DNA from: Plakobranchus ocellatus
Taxonomy: Eukaryota > Mollusca > Gastropoda > Plakobranchidae
Length of the DNA stretch: 32,866 nucleotides
NCBI GenBank assembly: GCA_019648995.1
Contig: BLXT01007309.1
Coordinates: forward strand, 559,308 to 592,173
Direction of reading: 5' to 3'
How positions within the stretch are numbered: position 1 is the first letter of the stretch; each line of letters begins with the position of its first letter. The position numbers and the translations under genes were made by a program. A model generated the notes under the pieces. It worked only from the letters and a program-made list of their open reading frames with translations. It was not told where the DNA came from and ran no database searches. Of this stretch, positions 19,771 through 30,266 are shown piece by piece.

Positions 19771-20531
19771 ACATTGAGATTATTAAAATGTGCATCCATC
19801 AAGGGTCTTATCTTAATATGGTCCCCTATATACACTCTATACTCTCCTCTCCATAACAGGCCTTGTAAGACCCAGGAGTTCCTAGCCATATTGCTTGATA
19901 TTGATTATGTATTTTCAGATGTTCTTCTGCTGACACATGAGATTAGATTATACCTAGAGAAGCAAATCTTGACCAAAAGAAAAGTATTTTTCAAATTTAC
20001 CACATGATTTGCGACACCACAAAATGACATGTTTTGTGGAAGCAGTGTGTGTAATGAATATTGGTGCACATGTCAAAATCATCAACTTTTTAAAATGCAA
20101 ATTTTCATATAACTTTTGGGAAGGTCTTGCAATGTTTGACATTGATTTGAAATCTGGTGAGCAGGAAACCTATTTTTCTGCCGCAACCAATTAAAGAGCA
20201 GTATCGTCAGTGTCTGTGAACAATACTGCTTTTTTTTGGTTATCGCAGTTTTAATGGCTGATTTTCCAATAAAATATCTTTCGTATGTGTTTTGTTTGAC
20301 CAGGAGTAAGCTTGCACCATTAAAAATCCCTCTGATCTCAGATGTTTACCCTCTAAAACCGTGCATTTGAGACTTCACATTTATTTTGTGTACAACTTTA
20401 AAGATGTCAAATCTGAAAAGAGAAGGGGCAGATCTTGATCACAATTAAGTGACAAAAGTATAAAAAAAGATTTCAAACCATAAATTCAAATTTATATAGA
20501 GTAATTTTGTTTATATATGCTCTTTTTTCAT

Positions 20532-20614
20532 CAGTATTTTTCACAATGAGTGATCACAGATTCCTTATCTGTTATTTTTCTTTCAGTATTTTTAGCAATG
20601 AGTGGTCACAAATT
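20532..20614. repeat. 31-bp direct duplication
   Basis: CAGTATTTTTCACAATGAGT at 20532 recurs with a few changes at 20584, followed in both copies by similar GTCACA/ATCACA sequence. The period is 52 bases. Probably a local duplication. Confidence 0.6.
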
Positions 20615-21305
20615 TATTACAGCTTCCTTTTTTTTTTTTTTTAATGATTTTTTGTGTATTCTGATTCCGAGTTTAACCTCAAATTCTATAACATATGTCA
20701 GTAATTTTGCAGATCAATCAATGTGTGTACATTCCCTATCATAAAATAAGTGACATTTAGATTGATTTTTTTACTGTATTTGTTGCTTTATTGATTGTCA
20801 AAACAAATTATTACTATGGGCTCAATCAGTTCCATTCACTTGCAATTCTTGTGGGGGGGTTTAGGTATTTTTTTTTGGTAGTCTCCAAAAAATTGTCTTT
20901 TAACACTAATAGGTTGTGAATAACCTTCAAATTCATATCTTATACACTCTTGACTTCTGAATAAAATGAGATTTATTTGTTTTAGATGCCTTTTTCCATT
21001 TTTTAAAGAAACAAGAGTGTCCTGTAATGTATAGTTTTTTTTTATCTAACCTCTTGTTAAAAACATTTTTTTTCACAGCACCAAGTACCTTAGTTTGTTT
21101 GTAGGGAATAAATTTTGTCTTGTTTGCCTCCTTACTATATCAGTCTTAAAGTCATTTTATTTGAGATATTTTTCTCTTCATAAATTACTTTCCTCAGATA
21201 CATGTTTATTAAATTCAGGTACGTTTATTTTTTTTCATGAGATGCTTAAACGAAAGCAAATAGCATATTTTACCAAGGATCAGTTCCATTGATTATTCAA
21301 TAGTT

Positions 21306-21323
21306 CACTGTACATGTACAGTG
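21306..21323. repeat. 18-bp perfect palindrome
   Basis: CACTGTACATGTACAGTG is self-complementary over its whole length. There is no evidence of function. Confidence 0.85.
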
Positions 21324-22549
21324 CATATATAAGTATTTATCAAAATAAAAAAAAACAAAGGGGTAAAAATGTTATATATTGTAAGTTCTTACTCTACCCT
21401 CTCTTCTGTCCTTTGCACCAAGTTTCCAAAGAATTCTATGGATTAAAAAAAAACAAAAAAAAACACATGCATGCACTGTCCAAACATGCACACATACATA
21501 CATACCAAAAACACATAACATACATACAGCAGAATGTTACAATAAGTGATGTTGATATAGGTAAGGCACCCTGTGTCCAAAGAAAAGATTTTGACTGAAC
21601 CTTGGCCTTTGTTCTTTTTAACCATTTTACATGTTTCGAAAATAATTCTAGGTGTGATTTAAGCATTAAAAGAGCTCACTGTCCTATGTTACTTATAAAA
21701 ATTTAAAATGTTAAAGGTTGTCAAATTAAAAATATATAAAAAAGATAAAAATGATACCACTAAACAAAATATCTTGCAAACTCAAAAGAATAGTGAAACA
21801 AATTCAAATTTGATTAAAACAAAAAAAGTGTGTTTATCCACAGAGCTTTATTTTTTTTATTTAGTAGAAATACAAGGTGAACAAAATTTATGAGAACACA
21901 ATGTCACATTAACAAAATACCAAAAAATTATATATTTTGTTTCCAAAAAAATCTGTGTAAAAGGATTCTTAAGTGACCATGCGACAAAATGTCATGACTC
22001 ATTTGTTTATGGATCTCAAGGCCTCCAGATTTCTTTCTTTTTCAAGAATTTTTCTCTTACTTATAATCTTTCTTTTTATAATATTTTATTTGCGAAAAGC
22101 TTATGAAATTAAGGCAGTTTTCAGGAACAGAAAATTTGGTTTTGCTTTAACATATTATGCGGTAAAGCAAAACTTTGAGAACTTGTGAAATTTTTGTCCA
22201 TCATCACAAATCATACTTTTTGTCCTGCATCACATCAGCAACCTTTTAGTCATGTATTTTGCAACCAAAGTTATGTAAAGGGCACTCTTTCACCTAACTT
22301 AAGGAACTTCAAGGCATGGAAATCAATATTGCAAGGATATTTGGAGAAAAACTTTATTAGTTTACTAAGTGGGCAAAATCGCATGCGCAACAGTTCCAAC
22401 TGTCACAGTTTGATAGGCGAGATTCTGAGCTTTCGTTTAATGTTTTCAGTTTTGTTTTTAGTTCACACACAAAGAAACAGTCAAATGTTGAATCCACACT
22501 TGTTTGACACCAATTTTTATCTAGATTTCTATAGAAAACCGTCTTATTT

Positions 22550-23265
22550 TGAACCCATTACAAACACGGATGAGTTGCTAAATCTTTATATAGATGGCCC
22601 AGGATTCATCAACGAGGGTAATTTCTTTGATACTCAGTCCCAGGATGATATAGATCCTTTCTGGACCACTGCCAGGCCAAGACAATGAATCAGACATTGA
22701 GGAGAGCTTGGTTTTAAAGAATGATGATGATGTGGATATCAACAGTGATGAGGAGGCCACCCTATCTCCTTAATTTAGAGGGTCAAGATGCCATATCAGG
22801 TCAATGGAATGCAGTAGATTTAGATCTAGGCCTAGATCAAAGTGATGATACAGTGACGGCATCAAGGCCAAAGATTATTGCCTTCGATGAACCAGTTGGT
22901 CCTAGGTTAGATCTAGGAGTCGATACCTCGTCAGCATTTGAATTCTTCGCATTATTCTTTACGCCACAATTGGTAAAACACAATTAATATTCATGCTCAG
23001 TGGAGACAAGAGGACAGATATTGGAAACCTGTGTCTGCGGGAGGTATTCGGATTTATTTAGCAAGCCAATATATGATGGGCTTCCACAAACTGCCAGAAT
23101 ATTCCATGTACTAACATCAGATAACAAGTTGCGAGTGGCTGGCATTGCAGAACCAATGGGCAAATCAAGATATGAGAAGATTCACCAGTACTTTCACCTT
23201 AATCATCCTGACCATGAGGCAAAGAAGGATGAGCCAGGCTATGACTCGCTGTACAAAGTGCAACC
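22550..23265 (+). pseudogene. piggyBac-like transposase, N-terminal part (decayed)
   Basis: Successive frames on the plus strand encode an acidic N-terminus (NDDDVDINSDEEATLSP near 22719-22772). Next comes IIAFDEPVGPRLDLGVDTSS and FEFFALFFTPQLVKHN. At 23050-23265 are KLRVAGIAEPMGKSRYEKIH and QYFHLNHPDHEAKKDEPGYD ahead of SLYKV. These are the standard opening blocks of the DDE_Tnp_1_7 (piggyBac) domain, seen elsewhere as FDEPVGP, QYFHLND and DPLYKVRP. The frame shifts several times and carries stops, for example TAA at 22985. Homology ends after YKV, before the catalytic aspartates. The matching C-terminal half reappears 4.6 kb downstream, so the gene is split as well as decayed. TCTAGATC-type words lie inside the coding part and give Asp-Leu repeats. 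Confidence 0.82.
22815..22838. repeat. AGATCTAG-type low-complexity run inside transposase remnant
   Basis: GTAGATTTAGATCTAGGCCT and the bases after it encode DLDLGLD in the piggyBac remnant. It has the same word composition as the intronic TCTAGA clusters. Confidence 0.7.
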
Positions 23266-24374
23266 CCCCGCTAGACCACATTCTAGCAAAGCAAGTAGAT
23301 CTAGATTTCTTTTAATTGATTTTGACAAATTATTATCCAAAAAAAAAAGTTATTGATTGAACAAGATTGAGATCTAACTGGAAGTATTCTAAGTCCACAA
23401 TCATTGTGTTTAGGAACATGTAAACAATGCTTTTCTTCGTAAAGGGCGTACGTTGATTTCTCAATTCTATACCAATTGAGGCTGATCCTCATCGAATGTG
23501 ATTGAAGCTTTTTGTAAGTGGTGCAATAAGGATTTGACATGTGGGAAGACAGAATTAATGAAACACTTGAAAACCTCATTGCATTCGCAAAATTCTAAAA
23601 CAGTTCTGCAAACAAAACCTCTCACAAGTATGTCATTCGGAAAAAATGCATCATCAATTAAGCCAAAACTTAACGTTGCGGCAATGATAGCACATAAAAA
23701 TCTAAGTTTCATTCTTCTGGACTCACTAGTTGCAACTTTGCATGATATTGCTGATGATTTGAAAGGTATTCATGATATGTCGTGTAACAGAACGAAAGAT
23801 GCGTACTTGCTGGGAGAATGCCTAACTGTGTATGCTCACGCAATTGTTCAGAATAAGTTGAAGGCCTGGGGTTCGTTTTCTCTTCTGTACAACAAGGCAA
23901 CTGACATAAGCATGAACAAAAATTTTTTGTGTCAACATATAAGATTTCTTGACCCTGATTCTTCGTTTCCAGTGGAAATGTTGTACAGATTACTGCCCAT
24001 TGAAAATGGAAAAGCTAAGGGCTTATTTTCAGCATTAATGGATGCTTTAGAGCCACACAATTTGGGATGGGACTTTGTGGTTGCCTCTGATGGAGAAAAT
24101 CTAATGCAGGGAAGCAAAGACTCAGTGCTAACTTGCATGATGGAAGTTATGCCAGGATTATTTGTTCTCAAGTGCTTTTGTCACAACTTTTATCTGGTTG
24201 CTGAACATGCAAGCAAATATCTGTCAGCCACTGACTGTCCTGCATTTGGGGCTGACAATGCTCCTGTGATGGTGGGCAAGGGCAAAGGTCATTATGGCTT
24301 TATGTAGAGGAAACATCCATCTCTGTACCAGTCCGGTTGTGTCTGTCATCTCATCCACATTGCAGCAGAAAAAG

Positions 24375-24705
24375 GTATTTCAACCTTTATTTTCTGTACA
24401 GAAATACTGAAAGCAATAAACAATATTGCTGTGGTTTAATTGTTTGTATGAGCCTGATGAATGATAATTTGTGTGTTGTGTGTTACCTTACTTGTAAGTA
24501 GGTGAGCTGCATATATATATATGTTTTTGTGTATTACTAACTAACTAAGTATTGAGCTATTCAGTTTTGCATTTTTTCTGCAGATATTTGCTGTGTTAAT
24601 AATTACTGTGTGTTAGTGTAAAGACTTTTTTGTCAGTTCAGGCTTTTGCAGATTAGTGCTAGGATCATTGATATTCAAGTAAAATTATTTACATTTTTTC
24701 CACAG
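24375..24705 (+). other. Intron of the hAT-like gene
   Basis: The donor AAAAAG followed by GTATTT and the acceptor TTTTTTCCACAG flank 331 nt. Joining them gives the continuous phrase HLIHIAAEKAAACLPLNVDQ in phase 1, as expected for the family. The interior is AT-rich and non-coding. Confidence 0.8.
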
Positions 24706-24842
24706 CTGCGGCATGTCTTCCTCTGAATGTGGACCAGCTACTTATTGGTATATGTTATTACCTAGATAAAAGTAGCAAGCGCATGGCTGCTTTCAAGGCT
24801 TTTCAGGTCTTGCATAAGCTAAAGGACAACAAAATCCTTAAA

Positions 24843-25286
24843 CATGTAACCACACAGTGGCTCATCATCAGGAGGTGTTTGCCACATGTAAGCACACAGT
24901 GGCTCAGCATCAGGAGGTGTTTGCCACATGTAAGCTCACGATGGCTCAGCATCAGGTGTTTGCCACATGTAAACACACGGTGGCTCAGCATCAGGAGGTG
25001 TTTGCCACATATAAGCACACGTGGCTCAGCATCAGGTGTTTGCCACATGTAAGCACACGGTGGCTCAGCATCAGGTGTTTGCCACATGTAAGCACACAGT
25101 GGCTCAGCATCAGGAGGTGTTTGCCACATATAAGCACACGTGGCTCAGCATCAGGTGTTTGCCACATGTAAGCACACAGTGGCTCAGCATCAGGAGGTGT
25201 TTGCCACATGTAAGCACACGGTGGCTCAGCATCAGGAGGTGTTTGCCACATATAAGCACACGTGGCTCAGCAACAGGTGTTTGCCA
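24843..25286. repeat. Tandem array of 11 units (38/39/42 bp) in hAT coding region
   Basis: Eleven units begin CATGTAAG or CATATAAG and end GTGTTTGCCA. Their lengths in order are 42, 42, 39, 42, 38, 39, 42, 38, 42, 42 and 38. Units 3-11 form three higher-order trimers of 119, 119 and 122 bp, each ending in a 38-bp unit with CATATAAG. In frame, a 42-bp unit encodes HVSTQWLSIRRCLP, which is the single STRWLS-type block of this hAT family. The 38-bp units shift the frame and the first leads to a TAA at 25050. The array total of 444 is divisible by three. Confidence 0.97.
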
Positions 25287-25511
25287 AGGCTACTTGAGAA
25301 CTGGGAGCTCTCCTGGAGTTTTTCAAAACTCAAGAAAAAAGTGCCAGCACTTCTGCTGAGAAAGAAAAGATGAGCAAACTGCGAAAGATTTTCAGCTCTC
25401 CAACTACTGCCTAACCTGCATGTTTCTTTTTGAAACATCACAGCCTTTTGATGAAATCAACACTGAACTACAGAGTGAGGCCCCAAAGATACACATTCTC
25501 CACAGTCGCCT

Positions 25512-25836
25512 GGAGAAGCTGCAGAAATCCCTTCAGTCGAGGTTTGTTAAACCAACAGCAATTCAGGACAAGCTGCCAGCAGAAGTAGATTACCGAACAC
25601 AAACAAACTTGAGGGATTACTTTTGGAGAAGCTGCTGGAATCCCTTCAGTTAAGGTTTGTTAAACCAACAGCAATTAAGGGCAAGCTGCCAGCAGAAGTA
25701 GATTACCAAACACAAGCAAACTTGAGGGATTACTTTTAAAGAAGCTGCTGGAATCCCTTCGGTTGAGGTTTTTTAACCAACAGCTATTAAGGCCAAGCTG
25801 ATAGCAGAAGTAGATTACCAAACACAAGCAAACTTG
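25512..25836. repeat. 113-bp segment present three times in tandem (hAT coding region)
   Basis: Copies start at 25512, 25625 and 25738; the third is shorter. Shared landmarks are GTTTGTTAAACCAACAGCA and GCAGAAGTAGATTACC. The unit encodes SLQSRFVKPTAIQDKLPAEV in copy 1. Because 113 is not a multiple of three, each extra copy shifts the frame. Confidence 0.93.
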
Positions 25837-26470
25837 GAAGATGACACAGAGCTGCTTCTGGGTCAGTGGCAGCTGATTTCATAGCCAGAAAAGACAAGGC
25901 CTATCTAAGGGAAGAACTACTCACAGAGTTTTACTCCAAGGTAAAACACTTCTACATCACAGCTGTAAAATACATCTTTGAGAAACTCCCATACAATGAT
26001 GAGCTGCTCCAGCATGCCACAATACTTGACCAAAAACAACAGTTGCATGCTAAATTGGCATCACTGGAATATTTCTTAAAGCGTTTTCCAGTTCTTATAC
26101 CTCATACAGCAAGCGTTGCTGCCATCAAGATGGAATTTGGTCAATATCAGTCCTGAACATACAAATTATACATTCAGGAAAGGCTGGACTCAGCGTGGGC
26201 TGCTGATGGTCAGCTGTAAGCAGATGGACAGATTCTTCTTCCAAATCTGTCCAAGGTTATGTTTAACATTATGACAATACCTCACTCCTCTGCCCACTGT
26301 GAGAGGATCTTCTCACATGTAAGTCCCGGAGCTGCCTAAACAACGAGACTGTAGAAGCTCTCTTGATCGCCAAAACAAGAGAAGGCCAAGCTGAAAGTAG
26401 GGATTACACTAATTCAGAGCTGGAGGATCTAAAGAGTGCTTATTTTCCGTTCTCTCAGTCCAGCCAGTGA

Positions 26471-27860
26471 GTGGTCACTGAACCCAACATGTACATAGTG
26501 TATTATAGTTTATAGTGTATATTGATAGGTGAGTGGATTGATTTATTTGTTTTAATACATGAATATTTTTGTATCACTTGCCATCATCTATAAGTATAAG
26601 CTTGTTCCTCATTTTTATCATATGTCCCTCATTTTTGCACTTGAGGTTCCTCAATCAAAAATGTTCTCATAGGTAGGCATGTCTGCGGGAGGCTGTGTCA
26701 AAGAGCACCCTGCAAACAATATGGCATCGCAAGGTCATCTATCCAAAACTGCCTCAAGTTTTCACTGAGCATCTAAGGGTAAAAGATGCTTAGGTATGGT
26801 GACAAGGATGGACCAGCAAGGAAGGTTACTACAAAAAGGCTCAATATGGTGCCTGGAGGGAGCATTGTTGTAGCTGGAGGATAAAAACCAAGAGATGGCT
26901 GAACCTCAGTAGGAGGCTACAGATACTAATAGACAAGACAATGCTGAACCAGCAACCAGTGCAACTGCTGAGACAATTGAAGAAAGGGCAGAAGTGGACA
27001 GCAGTGATGATGCTATGTCCGATTCAGATGAACTCAAAGACATCAGTCTGTAAAGGGAAGATGAGTGGATACCCTCTGCGAAAAATGGGCAAAGAAATAC
27101 TTTTGACTCATTTCAGTAAACTCAAATAGTTTCAATGATTAATTTAATAAAGTTTGAAATTTCAATTACTTTTGGGATTGATAATTGAAAGAAACGTTGT
27201 GATTTTGTTTTGTTTGAGTATAGGTATTATACACTAATTATTTCGTATGTGTGTGTTTATTTCAGGCCATAAAATGAATTTTTAAAAAAGCAATAGCTTA
27301 TGACTTTGATAAATGATAGGCATCATGATTTTGGTGGCCATTGTCACCTCCAATATACGTGTGACTTTAGTTTAACCAAGCTGGTATAGTATGGCCAAAG
27401 TCACTTCACAACGGGGTGAATATGGACACTGTTGATTATGACTCATAAAGGGAGAGGAAAGAGTGCTTCAAACAGAACAGGAGATGGAAGGCAGGGTGAT
27501 GCTTCATCCTCATCAACAAGCTCTTTTGAAAGTCCATGGAGAGAAGGGACTGGGGGCAAGACAAGCAACATGTTTTATTTCCTTCCCAAACAAGCTCCTG
27601 GTGTACAAGACGACTTAGAACTAAATAACTAGTCTACCCCTCTTGCCTGCTTCTCAGCATTTCTGGATGCTGAAGTAAACAATTTCTGATTGATTCATTC
27701 AAATCTTATGCTCAGGCAAAAAATCCTCCAAAAAGGAATTGGCTGATCCTCCTTGACCTCTGTGTGTGGTCAACATAGTACTTGCTGCGTTGCTTACTAG
27801 CTGTTTTTATGTAACTAGATGCTAATTGAGTATTTGCTATAAAAAAAATTTTTAAAAACC
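26471..27860. other. Sequence between hAT remnant and piggyBac C-terminal part
   Basis: No family was recognised. An acidic open stretch at 26913-27050 reads ETIEERAEVDSSDDAMSDSD within a longer frame ending at TAA 27051. A possible start at 26895 is separated from it by an in-frame TAG at 26910. Another open frame at 27432-27632 is Ser/Gly-rich and unrecognised. The missing middle of the piggyBac transposase was not found here. Confidence 0.55.
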
Positions 27861-27864
27861 AATA

Positions 27865-29230
27865 GTATTCTGGGACGGCCAATACTCAGCGCAAGGGCCT
27901 TCCTGCTCATGAGTCACTTTGAATTATAGAGGGCATAAATGGTATGCAGTAAAGGACAACAATATGCTGTGCACCATCTGCAGGGACACAAAAGCTAACA
28001 AAACATGTAGTCATGGACTGAACAAGTGCCACAGTGGAAACAGTTTTTGAAAAAAAAAAAAGGAGGTCCTGAAGCCCTGGAACTACAATCAAAACATGTA
28101 TAGCTGTGATAGATCTGACCAAAACATGTCTCACTAGAACGTTTTTGATAGAAAGACAACCAAATAGTGAAAGAAGCTGTTTCTTTTGGCTTTTGGAGAT
28201 AGCAAAAGCCAATGCTCACATTCCACATGGTATTTTGCATCATGATAATGAAACGGCAAAACCTGTCCCTCTAAAGCAGATCAAGAGTGATTATGAGGGA
28301 GCTGAAGACCCAGAATACCAACCAGGGCGAAAAAAAAGTCGCGAAAACGATCTACTGGAGACCTAGATCTAGAATCGTCAACCTCAGATTCTGAATCAGG
28401 CAGGTCCAAGTCTAGATCTAAATCTAGACCTAGCCCTAGGCCTAAAATTATTAAAAAAAAACAACTGTTAGCTCAGACCAACCACATCTAAATCTAGATC
28501 TAATATCAAATTTGAGCAAAAAATGAAGATAGAATATGTTTTTTTTTTCATTCATATGCTTTATTTACCTTAATTTATAGTTTTTTTAAAAAGTTTGATA
28601 CCCCTAAAAATGGTAAAATTCTAAAAATAATTTTTTAAAAATTTTACAGCTAGCTATGCTTTTCACATTCATTTTCACTACAAAGATCAGTTGTTGCTTT
28701 AATACATGAACAAATTTCATATACATTGATTAATTACACCATGGGAATTTTTTTTAAAAAACCTTTCAAAACTCTGGCTCTGAGCGTAAGTAACTCTAAA
28801 AAAATGTAGGGCTCTGAGTGAGTTAAATATTTGGATTATCTGAGTGACCTGTCATTCACACCAGATTAATTTTTTTTTTTGTTGCTGTTTGTCAGATAAT
28901 GTCTTAGAACAAATTCAATTTGATTGACAGAATCGTTTCATGAAGCAGACCACACAATTGAAAGAGTGAGGAAGGGGAAAACTGACTGAGTCTGGCCAGT
29001 TGAGTACACATTCAAATTCTACTACACCCTATATAGATTTGTTATAGAGATTCTCCTAGAAGAAACATTATGTGATTCCCAAGGAGAAGTAGCACCACAG
29101 ATCATTCAAATCTCAAAACATCCACTCTTTTTTTTTTCAAAAGGGAAAAAAGGAATGGCAATGCTATGTATGCAGCAAACTAATAAAAGAAGATGCCTGT
29201 AAGGTTGGGTGCTGTAATGATGTGAGCCAC
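27865..29230 (+). pseudogene. piggyBac-like transposase, C-terminal part (decayed)
   Basis: The plus strand reads GTANTQRKGLPAHES at about 27874-27920, the CGT-x-R-x-NRKG-P block. It then gives HKWYAVKDNNMLCTICRDTK, CDRSDQNMSH, NVFDRKTTK, a WKKLF block, and FWLLEIAKANAHI at about 28186-28226 in a shifted frame. These match the conserved piggyBac run GVDRSDQ, FDRK, KWWKKLFFWLL. The order then continues with AKPVPLKQIKSDYEGAEDPE, an Arg-Ser repeat made of TCTAGATC words (28400-28440), and at about 29145-29220 EWQCYVCSKLIKEDACKVGC. That last stretch is probably the C-terminal Cys-rich finger. Frameshifts and stops are present. Assignment of the part after 28460 is less certain than the rest. Confidence 0.75.
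28361..28502. repeat. TCTAGA/AGATCT-rich region
   Basis: Dense TCTAGATC, AAATCTAGA and CCTAGGCC words. In one frame they encode SRSKSRPSPRP next to the piggyBac C-terminal part. Confidence 0.8.
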
Positions 29231-29994
29231 CCCCCCCCATAAGGACAGCATAATTATATAAATTGCATCATTTAATCTTATGGAGGTCATTTTTTTATTT
29301 AAAAAAATAATAATAATAATAATAAAATAAAAGCAATGCAAAAGGAATGTCGGCCTATCAGACTGGCATTTAATTATTATACTAGTTCACATATTTATAT
29401 AGTACAAAAAAAACCAATGCGTCTTTTTTATATCATGTATTTTTGTTTGACAAAAAAAGCATCGTTTGTTTATCTTCCACTCGGTTGCCCATTTTGACTT
29501 AAAGACAAAGTTTTTTTACCTAATTTAAATTGCCATAAGTTAGACCCAGAAAAAATTTGGAGAAGCTAAGTGCTCTGAATGGTGAATAGGCTTCAGCAGA
29601 GCTGAACACCATGCAATATTCGGAAAGCAAATTATTTCGGTGTGCAAAAAACATTTTATTCATTGTTCTTTCATTTTCATCAATTGCTATCATATTTCTG
29701 CATATCTAGTGGCATGTAAAAACACAATTTGCACTTTATAGCAAGTTCTTTAATAACCAAAGTTATTACTTAACTTACACCTTACCCTCAATAAATAGGC
29801 AAAAAATTAACCACAAATGCTTTAATGACACTTGCAATTGATTTAATGTAAATACAAAATATCCATAACATGACATGGCTTAACAATGCTCAGATACATA
29901 AAGGGAAAATCGCATATTCAGATGCTTATTGACATTATATTAACAGCTCTCTTCAAAACTGGATGATAATTTTTTTAAAAACATTTTTTTTTAA
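29231..29994. other. Intergenic sequence between transposon cluster and BLOC1S2 3' end
   Basis: AT-rich sequence without recognised genes. It includes a TAA/AAT trinucleotide run at about 29307-29325. Confidence 0.6.
29307..29325. repeat. (TAA)n microsatellite
   Basis: A short run of TAA trinucleotides in an A-rich context. Confidence 0.85.
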
Positions 29995-30000
29995 TTTATT
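29995..30000 (-). promoter_or_regulatory. Candidate poly(A) signal of BLOC1S2
   Basis: AATAAA on the minus strand, about 270 nt after the BLOC1S2 stop codon. Another candidate is near 29656-29661. Confidence 0.4.
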
Positions 30001-30266
30001 TAGTGAATTCATTTTTCAAGTTACTAATTTTATGCTTGGCATTTTTCATACCAACAAGGCAACAACCAAACTGTTAAGTAGAAATTGGAATAATATCATA
30101 CATAAAATTTCTACAAAGAGAGAATGAGATGACCAACAGTAGTGTCACAAAAAAACTTTTCTGAAAAAGAATAGAATATCAAATATACCCTTTACTTTCC
30201 TCATGCTCACACTCACGAAACTTTCGCAAACAGTATTGCACTTTGTCACAGCGCCAGGTAACACAT

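Larger units (their letters stand above)
18965..22440. other. 3' flank of SCPEP1-like gene, mostly without recognised features
   Basis: AT-rich sequence with only short spurious open frames. It contains the foldback repeat (19369-19770), a 31-bp direct duplication (20532-20614) and an 18-bp palindrome (21306-21323). No gene or RNA was recognised. Confidence 0.6.
23498..26470 (+). pseudogene. hAT-like transposase gene (chimeric, tandemly expanded, decayed)
   Basis: A 269-codon frame at 23498-24307 starts with a BED-like zinc-finger region (FCKWCNKDLTCGKTELMKHL). It continues with a hAT-type body containing CNRTKDAYLLGEC. It then holds one core block (VASDGENLMQG to LKCFCHNFYLVAEHASK) and, directly after it, a second (GADNAPVMVGKGKG to SGCVCHLIHIAAEK). 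A stop (TAG at 24305) interrupts the second. A GT-AG intron at 24375-24705 joins AEK to AACLPLNVDQLLIGICYYLD in frame. Then come ILKHVTTQWL, a 444-bp tandem array, ENWELSW, a Q-P-F-D-E segment, a 113-bp triplication, and EKLPYNDELLQHATILD. The hAT C-terminal dimerisation motif TIPHSSAHCERIFSHV is at about 26274-26322, ending FPFSQSSQ near 26468. Stops and frameshifts are frequent after 24850, so it is not active as read. It occupies the gap in the piggyBac remnant. Confidence 0.85.

Noticed and set aside
20197-20237. Hairpin AGCAGTAT/ATACTGCT followed by a T run, resembling a terminator or small RNA end
   Set aside because: An 8-bp stem with an 18-nt loop in AT-rich DNA is expected by chance; no internal promoter boxes were seen.
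24803-25251. Minus-strand frames reading MWQTPDAEP repeats
   Set aside because: Reverse-complement shadow of the tandem array in the hAT coding region.
24857-25373. Plus-strand frames in other phases of the array, reading MAQHQVFATCKHT repeats
   Set aside because: Out-of-frame translations of the array; only the HVSTQWLSIRRCLP phase connects to hAT sequence on both sides.
28823-28826. TTAA after GTAGGGCTCTGAGTGAG as the right end of the piggyBac element
   Set aside because: A probable piggyBac Cys-rich finger lies further right (about 29145-29220) and no matching left end was found, so I did not call it a terminus.
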